From Crocinitomicaceae bacterium (lineage in GTDB: Bacteria > Bacteroidota > Bacteroidia > Flavobacteriales_D > Crocinitomicaceae), in NCBI GenBank assembly GCA_024643725.1, contig JAHEMJ010000013.1:1-64000 (forward strand): DNA of 64,000 nucleotides. The letters run 5' to 3'. The translations under genes and the position numbers were made by a program. Under the pieces are notes generated by a model. The model had not been told where the DNA came from. It made no database searches and was given only the letters and a program-made list of their open reading frames with translations. Position 1 is the stretch's first letter; every line of letters begins with the position of its first letter. Shown piece after piece: positions 37,926 to 48,360 of the stretch.

Positions 37926-38315
37926 CTATATCAAATAGGAACAATACTGAATGTATTTCGGAAGGCTTGTTGCAACGACTGATGCCTGAACCAAGTTTTT
38001 CTTCTGTTTTGAAAAAGCATCAATGGACCGATCTTTTACGAAATGATGAACGAAAAAGGGCAGGTGATCACTTGCGTCTAAGTCATCCGCTTCGTCGTTT
38101 TCATCGCAATCCATACCATCAATGTCCAAAGCGTAGGCTTCGTCGTGGCAACGATGTGACTTATGCTCACCTGAATCACACGAACAAAATCCCTCGTGAT
38201 CTCCGAAAAGCGAAACTGACTTCAACGCATGCCCACAGTAATGAAAATGAACAGAACCTTTCAGTGCAATGCTCAAGTAAATGGGGATGAATAAAAAATG
38301 AATCAGTCGTACCAA
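37926..38315 (-). CDS. HYC_CC_PP-like Cys/His-rich protein
   Basis: HFHYCGH...FCSCDSGEHKSHRCHDE pattern. Confidence 0.6.
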   Translation of the reverse strand: MVRLIHFLFIPIYLSIALKGSVHFHYCGHALKSVSLFGDHEGFCSCDSGEHKSHRCHDEAYALDIDGMDCDENDEADDLDASDHLPFFVHHFVKDRSIDAFSKQKKNLVQASVVATSLPKYIQYCSYLI

Positions 38316-38399
38316 GGTATCTTTTTTAACGAATGTACACTTTTACATCAATCAAGCCTTTGAAATCAAACTATTTAACAAGAATTTAAGAATTGGAAA

Positions 38400-38825
38400 C
38401 TACGCGCGTTTCCCCAAACGATATCCCAAGTATGCCATTGGAACATACGCAACGATTAAATCCAAAAGTACAAACCAAATGGGCGTTGTTGGCAACATGA
38501 CCACCATGGATACGCCGCCCATTAAGAAAAGGATTCCAGCCATCATGGAGAAAATCAATTGTTGCGATGTTAAAAAGCGTGAAATTAAAATCGCTGCAAT
38601 CAAAGTTCCCAAGGCATGTGCAAGAAAAGGAAAAACAAAATGTTCTGGACCCATGTGCGGCATGGCAGCTTGAAGACCTTCCATTGTTTTTAAATCAAAT
38701 CCTTTGGGTGGAGAAATGACCTTATTGCTGATATTAATGATCGCCCCATTTAACATGGCACCACTAAAAATGGCGATAAAAATGACAGTAGTGCGTTTGA
38801 GAATGTGTAATAATGTAGTGAACAT
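38400..38825 (-). CDS. Small multi-TM membrane protein
   Basis: Four hydrophobic segments. Confidence 0.65.
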   Translation of the reverse strand: MFTTLLHILKRTTVIFIAIFSGAMLNGAIINISNKVISPPKGFDLKTMEGLQAAMPHMGPEHFVFPFLAHALGTLIAAILISRFLTSQQLIFSMMAGILFLMGGVSMVVMLPTTPIWFVLLDLIVAYVPMAYLGYRLGKRA

Positions 38826-38837
38826 GATTTTAATTTA

Positions 38838-39938
38838 TTATCCTGCAATCGAAACACCAATAACGTGTCCAATTCCAAATGTGATGGCTGCTGCCGCCAG
38901 TCCAAAAATAACTTGTCGCATCCCTGAAAAAAGCAAGCTTTTACCTGTAAAAAGTGTAATGGATCCACCGATTAAAAAGAGTCCAGCAGCACTTAAAATG
39001 GAACTAAATAAAACTGCTTTCATTCCACCAATAAAGAAGAATGGAATGACCGGCAAAATGGCACCAACCGCAAAAAAGATAAAGGAGGCAAGCGCTGCTT
39101 CCATCGCAGATCCTTTCAAATCTTCCGCGTTGATGCCTAATTCTTCCTTCACTAAAATTTGGTGTGCATGGTCTTTATTTTGCATGATTTCCTTTGCCAT
39201 GGACATCGCCTGTTCTTCTGGAATTCCTTTGGAAATGTAAATCAAGGCCAATTCCTTTTCTTCACCTTCTGGATTGTGTTCCAATTCTTCCATTTCGAGT
39301 TCCATTTGATTCTCAAATAACTCCTGTGAACTTTTTACGGAAATCCACTCACCTAAAGCCATGGACAAAGCACCAGCTAATAATCCTGCGATTCCCGTTA
39401 ACAATACTTCTTGTTGTCCGCTTGATGCTCCTGCGATTCCCATCACCAAACTGAAATTGGAGACCAATCCATCGTTTCCGCCCAATACGGCTGCTCGAAG
39501 CGCATTTCCACCTACGGATCGATGTCGTTTTTCGAAGCGAGCCAAGTTGGAGCCAGAAACGTTTTTATTGTGGTTTAAAATATTTCGTAGAATAGTCACA
39601 TGGGCCGTATCCGAAATGGAGGATTCCGTTTTGGTCGTTTTACGCGCATTGACTACCGCAGATGAAATGCTTTTCTCTGTGTCTAACAACACCCCTAAAA
39701 CATAATCGTATCCAAGTACTTTTCCAATGCGCGCTAAGGTTTTTGCGCGCCAAGATGGACCCGGAAGTTGATCCAACGGCAATTGATTGCTGTGCGCAAA
39801 CGCTTCTGCGTGACTTTGTTCAATGGCACTCATTTGCTCGAAAACCTTTGCTACGTTTTCATCCTCTTCATGTTTTGCCAATAGAGCATAAAGGAAACTC
39901 GCATCAATTTCCGTTTGGATACTTTTTAAATTAATCAT
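38838..39938 (-). CDS. Ferritin-like domain fused to VIT1/CCC1-family transporter
   Basis: N-terminal EIDASFLYALLAKHE...EQSHAEAF; GGNDGLVSNFSLVMGIAGAS..GALSMALGEWISVKSSQE. Confidence 0.85.
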   Translation of the reverse strand: MINLKSIQTEIDASFLYALLAKHEEDENVAKVFEQMSAIEQSHAEAFAHSNQLPLDQLPGPSWRAKTLARIGKVLGYDYVLGVLLDTEKSISSAVVNARKTTKTESSISDTAHVTILRNILNHNKNVSGSNLARFEKRHRSVGGNALRAAVLGGNDGLVSNFSLVMGIAGASSGQQEVLLTGIAGLLAGALSMALGEWISVKSSQELFENQMELEMEELEHNPEGEEKELALIYISKGIPEEQAMSMAKEIMQNKDHAHQILVKEELGINAEDLKGSAMEAALASFIFFAVGAILPVIPFFFIGGMKAVLFSSILSAAGLFLIGGSITLFTGKSLLFSGMRQVIFGLAAAAITFGIGHVIGVSIAG

Positions 39939-39994
39939 GCCGTTGCTTCGTTAAATAGATGGTTGAAATTAAGGATAATTTCCGATTTCTCCTG

Positions 39995-40753
39995 TTACTC
40001 GATGGGTCCTGGTTTGAAAATCAAGTTCCGCGCTCGTTTGTAAGGAAGAAAATACTTGAAATCCACGGAGAGATACGATCCGTTCATATTGCCATATACG
40101 ACACGAGCGTCGTTGACATATTTGTATTTTCCAACGAATTGAAAGACGGGGGACATCGCCACTCTGGCCGTTCCACCAATGTAAAACACACCACTTTTTT
40201 TCGTGCGAAATTCGAATCCCGTACTTGCCGTTAAATCAAGGGCGTTTTTTTTGTGAATGTCAACAATTCCCAAATGAAAAAACTCATGTATTCCATAAGG
40301 ATGATCAATAATCCCAACATTCGAAGGCTTGTTCTGCAAGGCAATTCCAAGGGAAGCATTCGCGAAAACGACTTTGCTTAATTTCACGTTGATCACTGCC
40401 GCCAACGGTATGTCGTACTGAATGAAGTGCATCGTATTGTGCGCGACAATATTCGAGTCCGTTCGCTGCATGGTAATGCCATAAATGCGCTGCACGTAAT
40501 TTAGTCCCGTTTCGATGGAAATCAATTCACTCAATCCGAGTCGAACAACTCCTCCAAACGTATAGCCGACTTGCTGTTGAATGGTTGTAGTGAAGTAATC
40601 TTTTGTTAAGGTCATGGAGTTCGGTCCAATCGTATTCGACGGAATAATCATGCGTGTTTGAAAACCAAAATAATTGGGAACACCGAACTTATTTTCCTTT
40701 TGGGAAAACAACGAAAAGGGCAGAAGAAATAAGATGATAATGATTACACGCAT
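39995..40753 (-). CDS. Outer-membrane beta-barrel-like hypothetical protein
   Basis: Signal peptide and beta-strand pattern. Confidence 0.55.
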   Translation of the reverse strand: MRVIIIILFLLPFSLFSQKENKFGVPNYFGFQTRMIIPSNTIGPNSMTLTKDYFTTTIQQQVGYTFGGVVRLGLSELISIETGLNYVQRIYGITMQRTDSNIVAHNTMHFIQYDIPLAAVINVKLSKVVFANASLGIALQNKPSNVGIIDHPYGIHEFFHLGIVDIHKKNALDLTASTGFEFRTKKSGVFYIGGTARVAMSPVFQFVGKYKYVNDARVVYGNMNGSYLSVDFKYFLPYKRARNLIFKPGPIE

Positions 40754-40801
40754 ATCGACAGAACGTAAAAATACGAATAGTTGTATAGTGTGACTCGATT
40801 T

Positions 40802-41389
40802 TTATTCAGCGATCCAAGTCGTATTGTATTCTATTGGACGCCGGTGCGCTTGTGGCCATTCAATTTCCGGATATCCTACATAAAAGATTCCCAAGCACTT
40901 ATCACGATCACTTAAACCTAAGAACGAAGTCATTTCACTGGAGTAAATCAATTTTGGCGTTGCCCAAAATCCACCCAATCCATACGCTGTGCAACTCAAA
41001 TGCATGTTTTGAATGGCACATGCAACCGCTTCAATTTCCTCGATTTCTGGAATTTTCTCTTCCTCTTGACGTTTCATACTCACGACAATCACCGCGGATG
41101 AAATCAAGGGACGACGCAACAACTTTGCTAATTTCGCATCGTTCTGCTGTTCAGTTGGCGTTAATTTCAAATACGTTTCTCCGAGAAACGTGCTCAATTT
41201 TTGTAATCCTGCATCCGTGAATACATGAAAGCGCCATGGTTGTGTATTACCATGTGTCGGAGCCCATTGCGCATTCGTTAGGAGCATGTCAATTTGTTCC
41301 TTATGGACTTTCCGAGTGGAAAACTGCTCTGGATAAATCGTTCGACGACTCTTAATTAGCTCATTGATTTCGGATAAATTGAAACGCAT
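40802..41389 (-). CDS. Nitroreductase family protein
   Basis: IKSRRTIYPEQFSTRKV...NAQWAPTHGNTQPWRFHVF. Confidence 0.88.
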   Translation of the reverse strand: MRFNLSEINELIKSRRTIYPEQFSTRKVHKEQIDMLLTNAQWAPTHGNTQPWRFHVFTDAGLQKLSTFLGETYLKLTPTEQQNDAKLAKLLRRPLISSAVIVVSMKRQEEEKIPEIEEIEAVACAIQNMHLSCTAYGLGGFWATPKLIYSSEMTSFLGLSDRDKCLGIFYVGYPEIEWPQAHRRPIEYNTTWIAE

Positions 41390-41404
41390 AAATTGTATTT
41401 TTCA

Positions 41405-41412
41405 CAAAGATA
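41405..41412 (-). promoter_or_regulatory. TATCTTTG -7 element for the nitroreductase gene
   Basis: TAnnTTTG consensus, 15 bp upstream of ATG. Confidence 0.5.
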
Positions 41413-41449
41413 ACTTAATTCAATTGGAAGGAGCGCTAGGTGGATTTTG

Positions 41450-41457
41450 TATCTTTG
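41450..41457 (+). promoter_or_regulatory. TATCTTTG -7 element for the GH38-like gene
   Basis: TAnnTTTG consensus; TTG 23 bp upstream; supports start at 41476. Confidence 0.5.
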
Positions 41458-41475
41458 AAAAAACCTAATTGTTTC

Positions 41476-44190
41476 ATGAAATACGTATTTCTTCTTTCCA
41501 TATGTAGTGTATTGTTCAGCTCATTCGGACAAAAAATCAATCAAGTTGACGGATATTCCTCCAAAATTACGGGAGAAGTCCTTCGTTATTTTTCTCCATT
41601 GCACGAATTTGCGGATAGTTCTTTATTGACCCGTTGCAATGGATCATCGCCGATTGAAATGAATGGACAAATATCCACCGGCAAAGGAAAAACGACACAA
41701 TTTCGTTTTTTAATTGGACACTCATCCGGAACGAGTGCAGCGAATCGTCATTTCAACATCAGCCTCAACGGACAATCCTTGTTTATCCTGGAAACACAAC
41801 AAAAACGAACGGGAATTTTCCGTGAAGAAAAGCAAGTAAATTCCAATATTTCCTATGCATTACAATGCATCGAATACGATATCAACAAAGATGTATTTGC
41901 TTGGTTATACATCACTGTTCCCACATCCTGGGTCACCGAAAAAGCCCATTTTCAATTCAAGGGTGCAGATGAACAAAGCAGAGATTGGCTCATGGTTTTC
42001 ATGCAGGAAAGCACATGGAAGTTTCAATTAGAAGCAAGTAATTTAATCCTCAAAAACGCCAAATTACGTGAGTTAAACTTGCGTTTGCAAAATCCACTTT
42101 ACACGGAGTCAAAAGTCATTCGGGTCGACTCTCGTTTTTTTCACAAAGAATTCAAGGTAAGTCCGGGATATAATCATTTGTCTTTCGCTGGATACCCCAT
42201 GGATTTCATAGGAACGGATACGGTTCGCATCACCATGGAAAATCAAAAATTCCAGCAAATCATCCAACTTCAAGCTACAAAAAACTACCAATTCCACATC
42301 ATTCACCATTCGCACAACGATATCGGATATTCGTATTTGCAAACAGAAGTGGAACGCATCCAAACGAAAAACATCCGTGATGCGCTGAGTTGGATTTCCA
42401 ACAATCAAGCGAGCACCGTTGAAGCAGTGTGGCACATCGAATCACTATGGGCAGTCGAGAATTTCCTGCGCAACGCCACGGAAACTGAGACCCAAAATTT
42501 TATTAAGGCCGTAAAAGCCGGAAACATTGTCCTCTCGGCGAATTACGCAAACGTTCTCACTGGACTTTCCCAACGAGAAGAATTGAATTGGTTGGTCGAA
42601 TATGCGAAACAACTCGAACAAACCTATGGCATTCATGTTTCCAATGCGATGATCACTGACATACCGGGAATTACCCACGCTGGACTTGAAAATTACACCC
42701 GAAATCACATCCCATATCTGTCACTTGGACCAAATTACGTCGAGAACTTACCGGATCATGGAGATCGAGTAGGAGGGGTCATCAAAGAAAATGGCGATCG
42801 CGTTTTTTATTGGAAAGCGAGTCCAGATTCGAACGAAAAGCTACTCGTTTGGACAGCAGGCAAAGGATATTCCTACTTTCACAACATTCAGGACAATGAA
42901 AAAGAAGCGAAATGGGAATCGCGCATTTCTGCGTATGTGCATCAATTAGAATCGACAAATTATCCATACGACATCGTACAATTGCGCTATACAAAGAATG
43001 CGGATAATGGCCCGGTTGACACGAACTTATGTCAATTCGTCAAAGCTTGGAACGAACGATATGAATCTCCAACCTTGGTGTTGAGTAACGTGGATAGTTT
43101 GTTCGCCCAATTTGAACAAAAGTACGGGAATCAAATCCCCGTTGTAACTGGAGAGATTAGTCCATACTGGGAAGACGGCGCATATTCCACCGCTGTCGAA
43201 GAAATGGAAAACCGCAGCCTTTCCGTGAAAACAATTTCCATGGAAGCTTTTGCAAAAAAATCCAAGCAATTCGACCAACACGCAAAGGAATTTTACCAAT
43301 TACACCGAAACATCATCCTGTTCCATGAACACACCTGGGGATCCTGGTGTAGCATTTCCGATCCCGAATTATTTTTCACGACAGAACAATGGCGCATTAA
43401 GAAGTCCTTCCTTGACTCAGCCCGTCAACAATACGAGCGATTGAGCAAAACACTTGGATTTAATGCTGTTTCAACAAGCATCGCACCGACTGTCACAAAG
43501 AGCATCATCACTGATTTCCAAGTGGATTTGAGCACCGGAGGTATTTCCAAATTGATTGTTCAAAACGAAGACTTAACAGCCCAAGATCTACCGGATGATC
43601 TCATGCAATTCATCTACAGTAAAGGAATCGCACCGATGGAATTCTATCGTCCACAAAACATTCAACCGTCCAACGAATGGGAGGATGAAAATCGAAAATC
43701 CATTCAACTGAACATGGAATTGGAGGGTGTTCAAAATTTAGTCGTTCAATACAGTTGGATGAAAAACACCAATCGAATTTCGGTTCATGTAGCATTCGAT
43801 AAAAACGAGACATTGGAAAAAGAATCCATGCACATGGCCTTTCCATTTGAACATTCCAATTGGCAATTGCGTTATGGTGACAACGATAAAATGCTGAACT
43901 ATCCAGCAGATCAACTACCAGGATCAAACAAAGAGTTTATCTGTGCGAGTCAGAAGGTAGCATTAAGCAACGGCAAACGAACGATCAGCATCCAAGCGCC
44001 AGCTTTCAGTTTGTTTGAAGTCGGAGGACTGATCAATGAAGAAAAAGTCAATGGAGCGAAAGTTTGGACAAGATCAAACGCACCGGTAAATCCATTATAT
44101 TTGTATGTGCTCAATAACTATTGGCACACCAATTACAAGGCATCACAAGGTGGACACTTTTCCTACGATGTCTATTTGGATATAGAATAA
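41476..44190 (+). CDS. Secreted glycoside hydrolase family 38-like protein (alpha-mannosidase-like)
   Basis: YQFHIIHHSHNDIGYSY...WHIESLWAVENFL and middle/C-terminal beta domain. Confidence 0.78.
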   Translation: MKYVFLLSICSVLFSSFGQKINQVDGYSSKITGEVLRYFSPLHEFADSSLLTRCNGSSPIEMNGQISTGKGKTTQFRFLIGHSSGTSAANRHFNISLNGQSLFILETQQKRTGIFREEKQVNSNISYALQCIEYDINKDVFAWLYITVPTSWVTEKAHFQFKGADEQSRDWLMVFMQESTWKFQLEASNLILKNAKLRELNLRLQNPLYTESKVIRVDSRFFHKEFKVSPGYNHLSFAGYPMDFIGTDTVRITMENQKFQQIIQLQATKNYQFHIIHHSHNDIGYSYLQTEVERIQTKNIRDALSWISNNQASTVEAVWHIESLWAVENFLRNATETETQNFIKAVKAGNIVLSANYANVLTGLSQREELNWLVEYAKQLEQTYGIHVSNAMITDIPGITHAGLENYTRNHIPYLSLGPNYVENLPDHGDRVGGVIKENGDRVFYWKASPDSNEKLLVWTAGKGYSYFHNIQDNEKEAKWESRISAYVHQLESTNYPYDIVQLRYTKNADNGPVDTNLCQFVKAWNERYESPTLVLSNVDSLFAQFEQKYGNQIPVVTGEISPYWEDGAYSTAVEEMENRSLSVKTISMEAFAKKSKQFDQHAKEFYQLHRNIILFHEHTWGSWCSISDPELFFTTEQWRIKKSFLDSARQQYERLSKTLGFNAVSTSIAPTVTKSIITDFQVDLSTGGISKLIVQNEDLTAQDLPDDLMQFIYSKGIAPMEFYRPQNIQPSNEWEDENRKSIQLNMELEGVQNLVVQYSWMKNTNRISVHVAFDKNETLEKESMHMAFPFEHSNWQLRYGDNDKMLNYPADQLPGSNKEFICASQKVALSNGKRTISIQAPAFSLFEVGGLINEEKVNGAKVWTRSNAPVNPLYLYVLNNYWHTNYKASQGGHFSYDVYLDIE

Positions 44191-44205
44191 CTAAACCTAC
44201 TTGAG

Positions 44206-44373
44206 ATGAAAAAAATGCTCGCTATCATTGTTGGACTTGTTACTGGAACTAGCGTGATGCTTTTATTCGGATATCCATTGACACAAGCGCTTGTCACAGG
44301 AAGTTGCGCGATGATTGGTATGTACATTGGACAGTACCTTAGCAAACGTCGAGCAGAAAAGAAGGCAAATTAA
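44206..44373 (+). CDS. 55-aa small membrane protein
   Basis: MKKMLAIIVGLVTGTSVMLLFGYPLTQALVTGSCAMIGMYIGQYLSKRRAEKKAN; not in the ORF track. Confidence 0.6.
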   Translation: MKKMLAIIVGLVTGTSVMLLFGYPLTQALVTGSCAMIGMYIGQYLSKRRAEKKAN

Positions 44374-44453
44374 TATAATAGAATGAACTTGAAATTATCG
44401 TTTCATTTTCATTAAGACGCAACATTTCTTATCATTCAAATTGAACCTCTTAT

Positions 44454-47144
44454 ATGCGAAATCTACTCAAATTTATTTTCACAAGTTTCTTCATTCTTTG
44501 TGAAGTAGAATCAATAAATGCTCAAGTTGCTGAATGGACAGCAGTGAATCCAGGGGTCGGCACAAGTACTTGCATGGATCAATTTAATAACTCCTTCACT
44601 TGTGGTCAATATATCGGCCCCGCAAACATTGGAAACTATACATTTCAAGGTTTTGGTTTACAAGATGTAGTTGTTCAGAAATACAGTCCTTCTGGAAACT
44701 TGCTTTGGGCAACAGATTTTGGCGGAACACAAAGTGATTATTCTCAAAAGATGACATACGACGGACAAGGGGCTGTTTGGATCACAGGACAATTTTCAGG
44801 AACGATGACCGCAGGAGCATTTACCCTAACTTCCGCAGGAGGTTCCGATGTCTATTTAGTAAAAATCGATGCTGCCTCCGGTGCGATTCTTTATGCACAA
44901 AGAGCCGGAAATAGCGGGAATGATGTTGGAATGGCGGTAGCAGCAGACGCAAATGGTAATATCCTTTTATCCGGGACATTTAATACAAATTTCAACTTCG
45001 GTTCTGTTTCCATTTCAGGTCTTGGAACTTATGAAGTTTTCTTAGTGAAATTAACGAATGCAGGTGTTCCTCTTTGGGGAAGCGGAATCAAGGGCACGTC
45101 TATAGAAACCATGTGGAGCTTGGCTGTAGACGCGAATGGAAATAGTTACATTGGTGGATATTCAAGTTCAGCCGTTGCAAACTTTAATGGTGTCAATCAA
45201 AATTTTAGTGGTCAAACGCATTTTATCGTAAAATTTAATCAACTCGGAGTTTTTGATTGGATCTCCACTTCTGTTTTCTCCGGAGAACTAGATGGCTTAG
45301 CCACAGACAATGCCGGAAATGTATATTTTACTGGGAATTTTGATACGCAAGCAAGTTTTGGAGCCATCAATTTAACCGGTGTAGGAATGGATGATATTTT
45401 AGTCGGGAAAATTGATCCATCAGGTGCATATTCTTGGGTGACTTCTTATGGAGGAGGAGGAAATGATGACGGATATGGAATAGCGAGTACGGGAAACGGA
45501 GAATTGTTCATCGTTGGAACGTTTCAAGGAGCATTTACGCTTGGTTCGTGTAATTTTAGTTCTGGTAGTTTTTCAAAGTCATTTATTTTCAAACTAAATT
45601 CCTCGGGCGTTGTCCAATGGGCAGCACAATCATCCGGGGCTTCAAGCTCCCATATTTCCAAAGGAATAATTGTAAATGATTTTGATGATATTTATTTGAC
45701 AGGATGGGGCAGTGGAACCTTTAATATGGGAGGTAATGCTGTCAATTTAAGTGCTGGTGGGTATTTGGTGAAAATGAGTGACAACGCAAACATAATCCAA
45801 GGAACTGTATTTACGGATGTGAATGCTGACGGACAGTATAACATAGGTGAACTGGGAATTCCAAATGTAATCCTTGCTTTGAACAGTGGACCAGCAGTTA
45901 CTGCTTCCAACAATTTTGGAAATTACAACATGTTTACTGTCAGCGGAAGTCAAACGGTCTCAATTCCAAACTTACCACTATATCATACCCTTTCGACTCC
46001 AGCTAACATTACGGTTAATTTTACAGGAATGGGAAATCTGGACACAGCCAATGTTTTTGGACTTATCCCAGTGCCTAATATGAAGGATTTAAACATTGAT
46101 ATTACTCCGATTTCCGCACCAAAAGCAGGACATGTACTGACGTATTTGATAACATACACCAATCAAGGGACTATAAGTCAAAATGCGAGCGTGACATTAC
46201 AAGCGTCATCATTGATGTCTTATTTGGGGACTTCGCCCGCGGCAACATCTGTAAGTGGACAATCCATGACTTGGGATTTGGGCTTACTTATTCCTCAACA
46301 AAGCGGAACCTTGTTTGCGCAGTTTAATATTCCTGCAAATACTTCTATTGGAACCATGATTCAGTCCACAGCTAGTATTTCACCAACAATAAACGATCAA
46401 ACGCCTTCCAATAACACACAGCTCAATTCCGTTGCTGTAACTGGGCCATTTGACCCGAACTATAAGGAAGTCAACGCAGATACATTGTACGATGTAATGG
46501 GATCCGATTATTTAGAATACCTCATTCATTTTCAAAATGTAGGCAATGACCTTGCATACAATGTTATCATCATTGATACGATGTCCACTCTGTTGGATTT
46601 AACCTCCTTTGAATTGATTTCGAAAAGTCATCCGAACTTAGATTTCAATATCAAGAACGGCAACATTGCTGAATTTCGTTTCAACAACATTATGTTGCCG
46701 GACTCTTTATCAGATCCAATTGGATCTCAAGGCTTTGTTAAATTTCGAGTAAAGTATGTGAATGCTATTCCTTTATACACTAATCTTGAAAATTTCGCAG
46801 ATATTTACTTTGATTACAATACGGCAATTCGTACCGATACGGCCAATACTTATTTTTCTACCACAGCGTCTTTTCACGAATCGAATGAATCCATTTCCAA
46901 CTTGGCGGTTTATCCAAATCCGGCATTGGATGAAGTCCATCTTGCGTTTGAAAAAATTGCTGGTACTTTGGCGACTATGGAGCTTCGTTCTTTATCCGGA
47001 TCTATCTTTTTAGTTCAGAATTTTGATGTTGATTTAACGAACGTTGACACAACACTATCTTTCACTTCACTTGCAAAAGGTGTTTATTTCTTGTCCCTTT
47101 CGGATGGAAAAAACATACAAGTTGTGAAACTGATCAAGCCATAA
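44454..47144 (+). CDS. SBBP-repeat-like surface protein with DUF11-type repeat and T9SS sorting domain
   Basis: Repeated DANGNxYxxGxF-type units; C-terminal YPNPALDEVHL...LAKGVYFLSLSDGKNIQVVKLIKP. Confidence 0.82.
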   Translation: MRNLLKFIFTSFFILCEVESINAQVAEWTAVNPGVGTSTCMDQFNNSFTCGQYIGPANIGNYTFQGFGLQDVVVQKYSPSGNLLWATDFGGTQSDYSQKMTYDGQGAVWITGQFSGTMTAGAFTLTSAGGSDVYLVKIDAASGAILYAQRAGNSGNDVGMAVAADANGNILLSGTFNTNFNFGSVSISGLGTYEVFLVKLTNAGVPLWGSGIKGTSIETMWSLAVDANGNSYIGGYSSSAVANFNGVNQNFSGQTHFIVKFNQLGVFDWISTSVFSGELDGLATDNAGNVYFTGNFDTQASFGAINLTGVGMDDILVGKIDPSGAYSWVTSYGGGGNDDGYGIASTGNGELFIVGTFQGAFTLGSCNFSSGSFSKSFIFKLNSSGVVQWAAQSSGASSSHISKGIIVNDFDDIYLTGWGSGTFNMGGNAVNLSAGGYLVKMSDNANIIQGTVFTDVNADGQYNIGELGIPNVILALNSGPAVTASNNFGNYNMFTVSGSQTVSIPNLPLYHTLSTPANITVNFTGMGNLDTANVFGLIPVPNMKDLNIDITPISAPKAGHVLTYLITYTNQGTISQNASVTLQASSLMSYLGTSPAATSVSGQSMTWDLGLLIPQQSGTLFAQFNIPANTSIGTMIQSTASISPTINDQTPSNNTQLNSVAVTGPFDPNYKEVNADTLYDVMGSDYLEYLIHFQNVGNDLAYNVIIIDTMSTLLDLTSFELISKSHPNLDFNIKNGNIAEFRFNNIMLPDSLSDPIGSQGFVKFRVKYVNAIPLYTNLENFADIYFDYNTAIRTDTANTYFSTTASFHESNESISNLAVYPNPALDEVHLAFEKIAGTLATMELRSLSGSIFLVQNFDVDLTNVDTTLSFTSLAKGVYFLSLSDGKNIQVVKLIKP

Positions 47145-47154
47145 TAAAGAAGAA

Positions 47155-48147
47155 TTACAGCGCCAACTTCGATTTATTCAACCAAATCAATTGTACTTCG
47201 GTTGTTTCTTGTAGTCGTTCCGCAAGTTTAAAATAGCGTTCGGACAAAGAAGAAAGAAAGTCCTGAGCTTTGTTGCCTTCATCGCTCAATCCTTTCAGCT
47301 TGTCAATTCCCCAGAATTTCACCAAGTGATCGATGATATTCGCGTAGTCGTGACTCGTGTACACGCCAATTTTTTGTGTTATGGAAGCGTAATTCACGTA
47401 TTGTTTTTTCTCCGTACCAAAGTCCATAAGAGAAGCAGGCATGACAATTTTTTTCTTCATCATTTGAACGAAGGCAGCTAATCCACCATTCGGATCCGCC
47501 TCCAAAACTTTACTCATAAAAAACTTGTACGCTCTTTCGTGCAAAGCTTCTTCACCTGCGATGGTGTTACAGATTTTTGCCAACAATTTATCGCCAGATT
47601 TAAAGGCAATTTTCCCTGTGTTTACATGGGATATTTTTGTGGCACGTTCTTGAAAAGAAGTGTATATCAATCCATTATATGGATCTGCAGCGGTTTGCAA
47701 ATCGATGCCATTGTGAATCAACCGTTGGATGGTGATTTCCACTTCTCGCATGTCCACGCGTCCACTGAGGTACAAATATTTGTTCAACAAATCACCATGA
47801 CGATTTTCTTCTGCTGTCCATAATCGCGACCAGCGCACCCATGAATTTGAGCTCGCCACATTGCGCTCTTCGTTGACACCTTTCAACAAATTGAAGAAGG
47901 TTTGATAACTTGGTAACGCTTCTTCGGTAATCATGTTTCCCACCAAGGAAACCATGACAGTATCTGGAACTTGTGCAATTCCTTCTTGTAAAACACGTAC
48001 TTGATCAGCAAAATCTGCATCCGCCGCATTGGGGATGAAGTCCGTTGGTTGCCAGCTCGTTTCAGGCGTTTTCATTTTTTCATCGATGAACTGCTCAACG
48101 TGTTGTTCAATCGACGCGATCACTTCCATTTTTTCTTCGAATGCCAT
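47155..48147 (-). CDS. Acyl-ACP desaturase family protein
   Basis: TAEENRHGDLLNKYLYLSGRVDM and GEEALHERAY di-iron ligands. Confidence 0.85.
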   Translation of the reverse strand: MAFEEKMEVIASIEQHVEQFIDEKMKTPETSWQPTDFIPNAADADFADQVRVLQEGIAQVPDTVMVSLVGNMITEEALPSYQTFFNLLKGVNEERNVASSNSWVRWSRLWTAEENRHGDLLNKYLYLSGRVDMREVEITIQRLIHNGIDLQTAADPYNGLIYTSFQERATKISHVNTGKIAFKSGDKLLAKICNTIAGEEALHERAYKFFMSKVLEADPNGGLAAFVQMMKKKIVMPASLMDFGTEKKQYVNYASITQKIGVYTSHDYANIIDHLVKFWGIDKLKGLSDEGNKAQDFLSSLSERYFKLAERLQETTEVQLIWLNKSKLAL

Positions 48148-48360
48148 GCTGTTTGTTTGATTAATAGTGCGTGATCGGAAAAGAATATGCGTGCAAAAGT
48201 ACCCTTAATTAAGCACTAAAATTCGAATTTTTAAGCCAAAATTGTTAGATGGTTAGTCCTCAAGGTGTTAAAGATTTAAATGATTGCTTTACCCCATCAA
48301 AAACCGAACAAAAACCTTTGTCCTAACAAGGAAAATCACTAAATTGGTAAACTGAAAAAT

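Noticed and set aside
38704-39240. 178-aa + strand ORF
   Set aside because: Antisense to the well-supported VIT1 fusion and membrane protein genes; composition looks like a shadow ORF.
41440-41475. N-terminal extension of the GH38-like protein
   Set aside because: The region holds the TATCTTTG promoter element and precedes a normal signal peptide at 41476.
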